Shown here: positions 25,686-33,282 of the stretch, piece after piece | How positions within the stretch are numbered: the first letter of the stretch is position 1 | Layout of the letters: each line of letters starts with the position of its first letter | DNA from: an uncultured Croceitalea sp. | GTDB lineage: Bacteria; Bacteroidota; Bacteroidia; Flavobacteriales; Flavobacteriaceae | Direction of reading: 5' to 3' | DNA length: 64,000 nucleotides | Assembly: GCA_947494805.1 (NCBI GenBank) | Contig: CANLWK010000001.1 | Span: 806,001 to 870,000, forward strand | Made by a program: the position numbers and the translations under genes | Notes under the pieces: generated by a model | The model's input: the letters and a program-made list of their open reading frames with translations, nothing else | Databases searched by the model: none | What the model was told of the DNA's origin: nothing

Positions 25686-26486
25686 ATGAACGAGGAGCAG
25701 TTTGAAGTAATGGCAATGGCCTATTTGAAAGACGAGATTTCCAAAGAGAATAAAATGGAGTTTGAGGCCTTTATTGCAAATAATACGGATTATCGTAAAG
25801 AGTTTGATGCGCTGACGGCATCATGGAACGATTTTGATAGTATCGTAGTACCAGAACCCTCGGAGAACATGGATAAGGCGTTTTTTCAGATGTTGGGCTC
25901 GGCCATTGAGAAAGAGAAGGAACGATTAAATTGGGCGACCCAAGTACAAGAAATACTGGCTTTGATATTCAGGCCACAATTGGCGTATGGCATATTGATT
26001 TTGGCCCTTGGTGTTAGTGTGGGGTACTTTATGAAACAAGACAATACGATTCAGCAAATTGAGCCTAAGGTGGTTTCAAATGACGAAACAGAAGAGGTAC
26101 GTGAAAAACTGGTATTGACCTTATTGGAACAGCCTTCGGCCAATAAACGATTAGAAGGTGTCAACGAGGCAAATAAGATCAGCAAGGTTGATGAAACGGT
26201 CATCAATGCCCTCTTAAAAACCTTGAACAGCGATGCGAATGTTAATGTGCGGTTGGCAGCAATTGAATCATTGACCAATTATGTGGATAATCCCGTGGTA
26301 AGACAGGGATTGATACAATCCATTCCGAATCAAGAATCTCCCATCATTCAAGTAACACTGGCCAATTTGATGGTGGCATTACAAGAGAAGAAATCTGTAG
26401 AGCCTTTTAAGCAACTTCTTAGGGAAAAGCAATTGGATACCACTGTGAAAAAGAAAATTGAGAATAGTATAGAATCAATTATTTAA
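25686..26486 (+). CDS. HEAT-repeat membrane protein, candidate anti-sigma factor
   Basis: A 266-residue protein with a 95-residue acidic N-terminal cytoplasmic part resembling the helical start of anti-sigma proteins (YLKDEISKENKMEFEAFIAN), one membrane helix at about 97-115, and a periplasmic C-terminal part with HEAT-like helical repeats from about 155 (INALLKTLNSDANVNVRLAA, SLTNYVDNPVVRQGLIQSI, IIQVTLANLMVALQEKKS). The zinc-binding HxxxCxxC of ZAS anti-sigmas is absent. Its start is four bases after the sigma stop. I infer that it binds the sigma and senses a periplasmic signal through the HEAT domain. Confidence 0.75.
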   Translation: MNEEQFEVMAMAYLKDEISKENKMEFEAFIANNTDYRKEFDALTASWNDFDSIVVPEPSENMDKAFFQMLGSAIEKEKERLNWATQVQEILALIFRPQLAYGILILALGVSVGYFMKQDNTIQQIEPKVVSNDETEEVREKLVLTLLEQPSANKRLEGVNEANKISKVDETVINALLKTLNSDANVNVRLAAIESLTNYVDNPVVRQGLIQSIPNQESPIIQVTLANLMVALQEKKSVEPFKQLLREKQLDTTVKKKIENSIESII

Positions 26487-26585
26487 TACCGTTCATAGGT
26501 TCGGATATTTTAAGGGGCCTGTGATTGACATCAAAATCAAATTACGAACAGTCCGCTGTTTATGGCGGCTTAAATCATCATCATC

Positions 26586-27452
26586 ATGAAACGAACAGTT
26601 TTTATTTTAATGGCAGCGAGCCTACTTGCGTGTAAAGGTGGCAATGCCCAAGAAAAGACCTATAATGAGGTCATCAAACAAGAGATTGCCTTTCAAGGGG
26701 ACAACAATGAGAGAACCTTGGTCATCGCCAATGTTTTTGGACCGATTACAGTTGAGGGCTATAATGGCAGTACCGTACAGTATGAAGTGAAAAAGGAAAT
26801 TTTTGCCGATAATGCACAGAAACTAGAACTGGGCAAATCAGAATTGCAGTTGAAGGCTTCCCAAAATGGAAATGCGGTTATTCTAAGGCCAGATGCGCCA
26901 TATATTAAGTATAGCGAGAAGGGGTTGAAATTCAATTGGTGCAATGATTATGAAGAGCCAGAGTACAAACATAAGTTGAGTTTTAAGGTCAAAGTGCCAA
27001 GGAACGTTAACTTAAAGATTAGTACGGTCAATGATGGGGATATTGAGGTTTCAAATACCGTTAGCGAGTTTCTAAAAGTGAACAATATCAATGGCGGCAT
27101 TGTACTGAATCAAGTGCAAGGACAAACAGATGTACATTGTATCAATGGAAATGTTGACATCAGCTATGTGACCAACCCAAATAAAAATTCAGAGTACTAC
27201 GCTTTAAACGGTGATATCAATGTAACTTATCAAAATGCATTGTCGGCCGATGTGTCGTTCAAAAGTATGAATGGGGAATTGTTTACTGACTTTGATGTAG
27301 CCAAGCAGTTTACAAGAACGAAGAAAGAGGTGAAGGATAGCCGTAAAGGCAAATTTAAATACGAGGCGACTCCTGTGGTTCAAATAGGTAAGGGCGGGGT
27401 CGATTTTAAGTTTGAAACCTTGAACGGAGATGTATTCCTCAAAAAAATATAA
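26586..27452 (+). CDS. DUF4097-type beta-helix protein, predicted lipoprotein
   Basis: A 288-residue protein with a lipoprotein signal (MAASLLACKGG, Cys at residue 16) and repeats typical of the DUF4097/DUF4098 adhesin-like family: DGDIEVSNTVSEFLKV, NNINGGIVLNQVQGQTDV and LNGDINVTYQNALSADVS, which build a right-handed beta-helix with repeating NG(D/E)I units. It should be anchored in the outer or inner membrane, facing the periplasm or outside. It follows the sigma/anti-sigma pair after 99 bases and precedes a homologous gene, so it may be a target or accessory of that system. Function unknown. Confidence 0.72.
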   Translation: MKRTVFILMAASLLACKGGNAQEKTYNEVIKQEIAFQGDNNERTLVIANVFGPITVEGYNGSTVQYEVKKEIFADNAQKLELGKSELQLKASQNGNAVILRPDAPYIKYSEKGLKFNWCNDYEEPEYKHKLSFKVKVPRNVNLKISTVNDGDIEVSNTVSEFLKVNNINGGIVLNQVQGQTDVHCINGNVDISYVTNPNKNSEYYALNGDINVTYQNALSADVSFKSMNGELFTDFDVAKQFTRTKKEVKDSRKGKFKYEATPVVQIGKGGVDFKFETLNGDVFLKKI

Positions 27453-27543
27453 ATGTGAGTGTTCTTACTGAATATCAAAATTAACGGTCAGTTGAAATCA
27501 TACGAACAAAACTGACAATTTGTAAACGATAAATTTTAAACAA

Positions 27544-28359
27544 ATGAAAAATATAAAGTCAATTTTAACCATAGTTATTGCGCTCTTTAGTGTTGTCGCA
27601 ATGGCACAAGAAAAAAGCATCGACCTATTCACTATTCCTTTAAGCAATCCTGGTAAGGCCGGTAAGTTGCATCTAGAGCAGTTGTCGGGTTCTATTGATG
27701 TCGTGGGTTACGATGGTAATGAGGTTGTGGCCACGGCAACCTTTGGGAACAAAAAAGGGCACTATAAAAGTGAGAAAAAACGAAATGGTATGACCCGAAT
27801 TGCCAATACATCGTTAAACATCAGTGGCGAGGAGAAGGATAATGTTGTTCGTATTTCAAACGAAGAATTGAACAGGGCGATTAACCTTAAGATAAAGGTT
27901 CCACGTAATTTCTCACTTAAGCTTTCAACGGTCAACCAAGGGGATATCATTGTGAACGGTGTCAATGGAGAACTTGAAATCAGTAATGTCAATGGAGAGA
28001 TCACCTTAAATGATGTAAGCGGTTCGGCCACTACAGATACTGTAAATGGCGATATTGTAGTAAACTTTAATACCATTACTGCCGATGCTAACATGGCTTT
28101 TAGCAGTCTGAATGGCGACTTAAAGATTACGTTTCCGAGCAATTTAAAAGCAGATGTAAAAGCAAAGACTGATATGGGTGAAATATTCACCGATTTTGAT
28201 TTAAAACTAGATGCTACTGGACCCGAAGTGAAACAAAATAATTCCAATGGAACCTATAAAGTCAACGTGGAGCAATGGGTGAGAGGCAAAATCAATGGAG
28301 GTGGCCCTGAAATGTTGTTTAAGACCTTCAACGGTGATATCATGATTAAGTCAAATTAG
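27544..28359 (+). CDS. DUF4097-type beta-helix protein, secreted
   Basis: A 271-residue homologue of the preceding protein, but with an ordinary signal peptide (1-21, LFSVVAMAQ) rather than a lipobox. The repeat core is LSTVNQGDIIVNGVNGELE, NVNGEITLNDVSGSATTDTV, NGDIVVNFNTITADANM and LNGDLKITFPSNLKADVKAK. Both proteins share the pattern KxKVPRNxxLK(I/L)STVNxGDI, which marks them as tandem duplicates. It ends 93 bases before the ATG of the serine hydrolase. Confidence 0.75.
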   Translation: MKNIKSILTIVIALFSVVAMAQEKSIDLFTIPLSNPGKAGKLHLEQLSGSIDVVGYDGNEVVATATFGNKKGHYKSEKKRNGMTRIANTSLNISGEEKDNVVRISNEELNRAINLKIKVPRNFSLKLSTVNQGDIIVNGVNGELEISNVNGEITLNDVSGSATTDTVNGDIVVNFNTITADANMAFSSLNGDLKITFPSNLKADVKAKTDMGEIFTDFDLKLDATGPEVKQNNSNGTYKVNVEQWVRGKINGGGPEMLFKTFNGDIMIKSN

Positions 28360-28452
28360 TTCTTGCCACTGACCACTAAATTTCAAAGAAAACCAAGTTT
28401 TGCCAAGCGGTCAGTTTTTGACCACTCGGTTAGCTACATCCAAAACCAAACA

Positions 28453-29883
28453 ATGAAGTACATACCGACCTTTGTAGCCTTATTTATGCTGATTACTGTT
28501 TGCAAGGCGCAAATGGAATCTACTGATTTGAACAAGAAAATAGATGCTTATGTGGGTACGATTTCTGAACGCAACGGCATACCGGGCGCGGCTGTGGCCG
28601 TTGTAAAAGATGGAAAAATCCTTCATAAAGCCTACTATGGCAATGCTAACTTAGAGCATGATGTGCCGGTCACTTCAAAGTCTATTTTCAGGGTGTATTC
28701 ATTGACCAAAACCGTAGTGGCGACGGCCGTGTTTCAACTTCTTGAACAGAAACAGCTATCGTTAGAGGATAAGGTTGCTATATACATTGATGATATTCCT
28801 GAAGCTTGGGGAGACATCCAACTGAAACATTTGTTGACGCATTCTTCCGGTTTGCCCGATATGGCTCCCATTATGGATTTTGAAAACCTTACCGAAGTCG
28901 AGGCAAGAGACAAGGTCTTTGGCCAACCATTACGTTTTCAATTTGGAACACGGTACGACTATAACCAAACCAATTTTTGGTTGCTACAGCGCATTATAGA
29001 GAAGGTCACCGAAGAAAAAATCGAAGACTTTATTTTTCAAGGTCAATTTTGGGATGTTACCGATAGCACCGTTTTTCTTTCTTCAGATTCTCGTGATATA
29101 GTGTCACATCGGGTTACGCCGTATTTCCCATTCCGCAATGGAAAATTGATTATTGACAATAGTTATTTGCAAGGACGATATATGTTGTCGGCAAATGGAT
29201 TGAACCTCACCCTTGAAGATTATATACAATGGAATGCCAAGTTTGAACAAAATCAATTGATAGGACAGGCTACAAAAGACAATATGTTCAAACTGTTTGC
29301 TTACATTGAAGCTGATAAAGCATTTGCTTATGGTTGGGATAGTCGCGAATTGAATGGCCATGCCTCGTATGGATTTTCTGGTTCATTGGTCACGGCCTAT
29401 CGCATTTTTCCAGAGGATAATATGAGCATCATTTTCTTGTCCAACGGATTAGAGCATTACTACGATATTGAGAATGTTATCAATCACTTGGCCAGTTTTG
29501 TAAACGAGGATATTTACGATGCAAACAACGAAGTTTTTGAAGACCTGTTAGCAAAGGCCATTGACCGAAATACTGATGAGATGCTTAATCATTATAGGGT
29601 TTTAAAGGACGACAGTCATTTTGAAACCGTGAACTTTGAAAGTATTTTAAACAATATTGGATATGTATTACTACGGTTAGAGCATCCGAAAAAGGCTTTG
29701 AAGGTATTTGAACTCAATACTAATGAATATCCAAATTCATGGAATGTATGGGACAGTCTTGCAGAAGGCCATGAGCACTTGGGAGACACGAAAAATGCCA
29801 TTCACAATTACGAAAAGTCATTGATTTTAAATCCCGATAACAAACATGCGGTTGAAAGACTTAAGGCTTTGAGAGCAAAATAG
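28453..29883 (+). CDS. Secreted beta-lactamase-fold serine hydrolase with a C-terminal TPR
   Basis: A 476-residue protein with a signal peptide (1-19, LITVCKAQ). The class C beta-lactamase/DD-peptidase fold shows the catalytic SxxK motif SLTK at 83-86, the second motif as YNQ at 170-172 in YDYNQTNFWLL (Gln where Asn is usual, a variant common in these hydrolases), and the third region around HASYGFSGS. The last 110 residues form tetratricopeptide-like helices (LAEGHEHLGDTKNAIHNYEK). Likely an esterase or peptidase in the periplasm rather than a lactamase. ATG 28453 is chosen because the longer frame lacks a signal peptide. Confidence 0.88.
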   Translation: MKYIPTFVALFMLITVCKAQMESTDLNKKIDAYVGTISERNGIPGAAVAVVKDGKILHKAYYGNANLEHDVPVTSKSIFRVYSLTKTVVATAVFQLLEQKQLSLEDKVAIYIDDIPEAWGDIQLKHLLTHSSGLPDMAPIMDFENLTEVEARDKVFGQPLRFQFGTRYDYNQTNFWLLQRIIEKVTEEKIEDFIFQGQFWDVTDSTVFLSSDSRDIVSHRVTPYFPFRNGKLIIDNSYLQGRYMLSANGLNLTLEDYIQWNAKFEQNQLIGQATKDNMFKLFAYIEADKAFAYGWDSRELNGHASYGFSGSLVTAYRIFPEDNMSIIFLSNGLEHYYDIENVINHLASFVNEDIYDANNEVFEDLLAKAIDRNTDEMLNHYRVLKDDSHFETVNFESILNNIGYVLLRLEHPKKALKVFELNTNEYPNSWNVWDSLAEGHEHLGDTKNAIHNYEKSLILNPDNKHAVERLKALRAK

Positions 29884-29890
29884 GCCTAAT

Positions 29891-29920
29891 AAAAAAACCC
29901 CGAATTTTCGGGGTTTTTTT
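29891..29920. terminator. Bidirectional intrinsic terminator between serine hydrolase and tsf
   Basis: The symmetric AAAAAAACCCCGAA / TTCGGGGTTTTTTT hairpin lies between two convergent genes and works on both strands: eight bases after the hydrolase stop and 23 beyond the tsf stop. Confidence 0.9.
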
Positions 29921-29942
29921 ATTTACAAATATCAAAATTATC

Positions 29943-30767
29943 TTAGCCCAAAGCTACTCTTGAAAAACCAGTGACCTCAAGGCCGGCATCAACAGATTTT
30001 ACATAATCTGCAACACTTTGCTTACTATCTTTGATAAAAGCTTGGTTGACCAAAGTGTTGTCTTTGAAAAAGCGCTTTAGTTTTCCTTTGGCAATATTAT
30101 CAAGCATTGCTTCTGGTTTACCTTCTTGACGTAATTGATCTTTCGCAATTTCTATCTCTTTGTCGATAACCGATTGGTCAACACCTTCTTCATTCAATGC
30201 AACCGGATTCATCGCAGCGGCTTGCATGGCTACGTCTTTTGCAGCAGCAGCGGCACCATCAACAGCAGCAGAAAGCCCTACTAAAGTTGCAATTTTATTA
30301 CCTGCATGAATGTACGATCCTACGAACGGTGCAGCAAGTGTTTCAAAACTTCCGATTTCGATTTTCTCACCAATAACGCCGGTTTGCTCCGTAAGCTTCT
30401 CAGCAACGGTCATACCGTTGAATGAAGCATTCATGAATGCATCTTTAGTATCGTAACCAAGGGCTAGATCAGCTAACTCATTGGCCAGGGTTACAAAAGA
30501 ATCGTTTTTTGCAACAAAGTCAGTTTCGCAATTCAAAGAAATAACAACACCTTTAGCGCTGTCACTACTTACTTTTGCTATAGCAGCACCTTCAGAAGAG
30601 TCTCTGTCAGCTCTTTTAGCAGCTACTTTTTGACCTTTTTTACGAAGAATTTCGATAGCCTTGTCAAAATCGCCATCGGCCTCGACCAATGCTTTTTTAC
30701 AATCCATCATACCAGCTCCAGTGGCTTTTCTTAATTTATTTACTTCAGCGGCGGTAATTTTTGCCAT
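29943..30767 (-). CDS. tsf: Translation elongation factor Ts
   Basis: A 274-residue EF-Ts that exchanges GDP for GTP on EF-Tu. The N-terminal UBA-like domain has VNKLRKATGAGMMDCKKALVEADGDFDKAIEILR, and the core begins with VISLNCETDFVAKN; the dimerisation region follows. Length is normal. It lies 99 bases after rpsB on the same strand, the universal rpsB-tsf order. The spacer contains a degenerate palindrome shared with another site at 39364. Confidence 0.97.
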   Translation of the reverse strand: MAKITAAEVNKLRKATGAGMMDCKKALVEADGDFDKAIEILRKKGQKVAAKRADRDSSEGAAIAKVSSDSAKGVVISLNCETDFVAKNDSFVTLANELADLALGYDTKDAFMNASFNGMTVAEKLTEQTGVIGEKIEIGSFETLAAPFVGSYIHAGNKIATLVGLSAAVDGAAAAAKDVAMQAAAMNPVALNEEGVDQSVIDKEIEIAKDQLRQEGKPEAMLDNIAKGKLKRFFKDNTLVNQAFIKDSKQSVADYVKSVDAGLEVTGFSRVALG

Positions 30768-30780
30768 AATTCGAATTTTT

Positions 30781-30806
30781 TGTCTTTTCCGCCTAAGCGA
30801 AAATCT
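30781..30806. repeat. Degenerate copy of a dispersed palindromic repeat
   Basis: The segment, TTTTCCGC then CTAA then GCGAAAA, matches the palindrome at 39364-39389 (TGTC, ATTTCCGC, GAAG, GCGGAAAT) over the flanks and core. Both begin TGTC and end AAATCT. It sits in the rpsB-tsf spacer. Confidence 0.5.
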
Positions 30807-30866
30807 TTTAAAAAGTTATGTAAAGTAAGACACAATAATCGTGTCCGGTTTTAGCTTAAAGTTAAA

Positions 30867-31967
30867 TTACTCTTCAGAATCTTCAACACCACCTTTAGCG
30901 TTGTCTTGCCATTCTTTTAACTCGTCCCATTTTCCGTCAGCAGCCATTTTAGCTTGCTTTGGCCAAGAAGCTGGCTCTAAATGTGCCAATCTTGGGCTGG
31001 CTTCGGTCAAAATCGATTTGATGTTACCGGCCTCGGCTTTGGCCAAATCGGCATAAGTAGCGATGCCTGCCGCTACCATAGCCTCTGCGGCCTTAGGGCC
31101 AACACCTTCAATTTTGGTAAGATCGTCAGCTTCAACTTTAGCTGTTTTCTCTTTTTTAGGTGTTTCTTTCTTCTCAGTAGCAGCAGGAGCTGGAGTAGCT
31201 TCCTTAGCTTTCTCTTCTGTTTTCGGCGCTGGTGCAGCCTTTGCCTTAGGAGTCTCTTTGTCACCTTGTTTATCGGCTTTTCGCTCTGCCAAACCTTCTG
31301 CTACAGCTTCAGTTACTGAAGTCATGATAGCTTCAATTGATTTACCGGCATCATCGTTCGATGGAATGATATAGTCAATTGGTCTTGGATCTGAGTTGGT
31401 ATCTACCATTGCAAAAATTGGAATGTTCAACTTTTGTGCTTCTTTTACAGCAATATGCTCGCGCATGGTATCAACGATGAAAATCGCACCTGGTAAACGG
31501 GTCATTTCAGAAATAGAGCCTAAGTTCTTTTCTAATTTTGCCCTTAGACGATCAACTTGCAAACGTTCTTTTTTAGATAAGGTATTGAACGTACCATCTT
31601 TTTTCATTCTATCAATTGAAGCCATTTTCTTAACAGCTTTTCTGATAGTGACAAAGTTGGTCAACATACCACCGGGCCACCTCTCGGTGATGTAGGGCAT
31701 GTTCACATTTGCTACTTTTTCAGCTACAATATCTTTTGCTTGTTTTTTAGTGGCCACAAAAAGAATTTTACGACCAGAAGCAGAAATTTTCTTTAATGCT
31801 TCGTTCGCTTCATCTAATTTCGCTACCGTTTTGTAGAGATTGATAACGTGAATTCCATTGCGCTCCATGTAGATGTAGGGAGCCATGTTCGGATTCCACT
31901 TTCTTGTCAGGTGACCAAAATGCACACCTGCTTCCAATAAGTTTTTTACTTCGACTTTACTTGCCAT
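30867..31967 (-). CDS. rpsB: 30S ribosomal protein S2 with a C-terminal HhH-type extension
   Basis: Residues 1-228 are normal S2 (LEAGVHFGHLTRKWNPNMAP, FVATKKQA, TERWPGGMLTN, IPIFAMVDTNSDP). Residues 229-279 are a Lys/Ala/Pro/Glu-rich linker, and 281-325 a helix-hairpin-helix-like unit (LTKIEGVGPKAAEAMVAAGI), followed by a conserved-looking tail SWPKQAKMAADGKWDELKEW (334-353). The total of 366 residues is about 120 more than the E. coli protein. I recall such an extension in flavobacterial S2 and L21. Its role is not known; HhH units bind nucleic acid or protein. It lies upstream of tsf and downstream of rpsI. Confidence 0.95.
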   Translation of the reverse strand: MASKVEVKNLLEAGVHFGHLTRKWNPNMAPYIYMERNGIHVINLYKTVAKLDEANEALKKISASGRKILFVATKKQAKDIVAEKVANVNMPYITERWPGGMLTNFVTIRKAVKKMASIDRMKKDGTFNTLSKKERLQVDRLRAKLEKNLGSISEMTRLPGAIFIVDTMREHIAVKEAQKLNIPIFAMVDTNSDPRPIDYIIPSNDDAGKSIEAIMTSVTEAVAEGLAERKADKQGDKETPKAKAAPAPKTEEKAKEATPAPAATEKKETPKKEKTAKVEADDLTKIEGVGPKAAEAMVAAGIATYADLAKAEAGNIKSILTEASPRLAHLEPASWPKQAKMAADGKWDELKEWQDNAKGGVEDSEE

Positions 31968-32205
31968 TTTTTTGTACTTAGTTTACGTTCCGTTGAGATA
32001 GCAATGTATTGGTGGTCTTCACACTTGGCAAATCGCCCTATACATTTAGATGCTAAACTAAATTCCAAAAAGCTCGAAATTCACTTTATGGAACAACGAC
32101 AACTTTTGTTTATAATTTAATCCAGACCAAATAGGTCTGGATTTTCAATGAACCTTTTCCGATAAAATATCGGGATATAAATAATGCGATTGCTCGCAAA
32201 TACTT
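31968..32205 (-). other. rpsI-rpsB spacer with two stem-loops
   Basis: 238 bases without an ORF. Read on the minus strand it holds a 6 bp stem (32159-32173, CCGATA/TATCGG) and a 10 bp stem (32119-32143, AATCCAGACC/GGTCTGGATT, 5-base loop). The second has no T run, so it is not a clear terminator and may be part of an rpsB leader. No good TTTG/TAnnTTTG promoter is seen. Confidence 0.4.
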
Positions 32206-32592
32206 TTAACGTTTAGAGAACTGGAATTTCTTACGAGCTTTCTTCTGACCGAACTTCTTACGCTCTACCATTCTTGGATCTCTTGTCAATAAACCTTCTG
32301 GTTTAAGAACAGTTCTGTTCTCTTCGTTTATTTCACAGATAGCTCTTGACAATGCCAAACGGATAGCCTCTGCTTGACCAGTGATTCCGCCTCCATATAC
32401 ATTTACCTTAACGTCATAGTTACCTTCGTTTTCGGTAAGCGAAAATGGTTGCTTTACTTTATATTGTAAAGTAGCTGTAGAAAAATAATCTTCTAGCTTT
32501 CTTTTGTTTACGGTAATGTCTCCTTTTCCTTCAGAAACATAAACGCGGGCTACAGCCGTTTTTCTTCTTCCTATTTTATGAACCACTTCCAT
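32206..32592 (-). CDS. rpsI: 30S ribosomal protein S9
   Basis: A 128-residue S9 with the conserved start HKIGRRKTAVARVYV, the GGGITGQAEAIRLALSRAI core and the basic tail MVERKKFGQKKARKKFQFSKR (its end reaching the P-site tRNA). Its ATG overlaps the last base of the rplM stop (TAATG), so rplM-rpsI are translationally coupled as in most bacteria. Confidence 0.98.
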   Translation of the reverse strand: MEVVHKIGRRKTAVARVYVSEGKGDITVNKRKLEDYFSTATLQYKVKQPFSLTENEGNYDVKVNVYGGGITGQAEAIRLALSRAICEINEENRTVLKPEGLLTRDPRMVERKKFGQKKARKKFQFSKR

Positions 32593-33047
32593 TATTTGTA
32601 GTCATTTAAGTTAATAGCCTTTGGTTTTTGTGCTTCTTGTCCGTGATCTGTGCCGGCATATACCTTTAAGTTACGAAACAAATCAGCACCTAGTCTGTTC
32701 TTTGGCAACATGCCTTTGATAGACTTTTCAATAATGCGCTCAGGATGTTTTTCAAGTAGGGTACTAGCCGATGTTGAACGTTGGCCACCTGGGTATCCAG
32801 TATAGCGCAAATATGTTTTATCGTCCCATTTGTTCCCTGTCATTTGAATTTTTTCAGCGTTGATAACAATGACGTTATCACCACAATCAACATGGGGAGT
32901 ATAGTTTGTCTTGTATTTGCCTCTTAAAATTTTGGCCACTTTTGATGCCAATCTTCCTAAAGTTTGTCCTTCAGCGTCAACCAACACCCATTCTTTCTGA
33001 ATGTCCGCTTTTTTAGCTGAAATCGTCTTGTAAGTTAATGTATCCAC
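32592..33047 (-). CDS. rplM: 50S ribosomal protein L13
   Basis: A 151-residue L13 with VDAEGQTLGRLASKVAKIL, VDCGDNVIVINAEKIQ and GMLPKNRLGADLFRNLKVY. The start codon is GTG at 33047 (MDTLTYKTISA): no ATG is available at the right place. It leads the rplM-rpsI operon from a well-defined promoter at 33095-33125, with a leader of about 40 bases that contains a CCCG/CGGG hairpin. Confidence 0.97.
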   Translation of the reverse strand: MDTLTYKTISAKKADIQKEWVLVDAEGQTLGRLASKVAKILRGKYKTNYTPHVDCGDNVIVINAEKIQMTGNKWDDKTYLRYTGYPGGQRSTSASTLLEKHPERIIEKSIKGMLPKNRLGADLFRNLKVYAGTDHGQEAQKPKAINLNDYK

Positions 33048-33094
33048 TTCTTGAAATATTATCGTTTTTCAAACCATTCCCGATAAACGGGGTG

Positions 33095-33125
33095 CAAATG
33101 TACAATTATTAGATTGAATTACAAA
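33095..33125 (-). promoter_or_regulatory. Bacteroidota-type promoter of rplM-rpsI
   Basis: On the minus strand TTTG (33125-33122) is followed by exactly 19 bases and TACATTTG (33102-33095), fitting the TTTG-N19-TAnnTTTG consensus of Bacteroidota sigma-A promoters. The likely transcript starts near 33088 and its leader begins with CCCG, TTTAT, CGGG. Confidence 0.75.
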
Positions 33126-33223
33126 TGCTTGAAGAATAATATTTTTCATTTTCAATTATGAAATCCCAAACGTTTTTTAGAAGATTAAAAATATGTTAAA
33201 AAGAACAAAAAAAACCGTCAAAC

Positions 33224-33249
33224 TGTAACCATCTGATATTTTGCTAGTC
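33224..33249 (+). promoter_or_regulatory. Candidate ECF-type promoter of the DUF5916 gene
   Basis: GTAACC at 33224-33229, 16 bases, and GTCT at 33246-33249 lie 33 bases before the GTG start. The arrangement equals that upstream of the ECF sigma gene at 25079. This is an inference from pattern. Confidence 0.4.
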
Positions 33250-33282
33250 TTTAAGTCACATCAATCAAAATAACAAACAAGC

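Noticed and set aside
27487-27516. Inverted repeat GTCAGTT/AACTGAC before the second DUF4097 gene
   Set aside because: Only 7 bp with a 16-base loop in an AT-rich spacer; no T tail or promoter link, so chance cannot be excluded.
27762-28247. 161-codon minus-strand open frame in the second DUF4097 gene
   Set aside because: Shadow of a repetitive gene on the other strand; no start context or homology.
28363-28452. Repeated GACCACT and GGTCA words before the serine hydrolase
   Set aside because: Short words with no consistent spacing; not enough to claim an operator.
31063-31374. Plus-strand frames over the rpsB 3' end
   Set aside because: Mirror of the Ala/Lys/Glu-rich linker of S2, giving Ser/Ala/Phe-rich nonsense.
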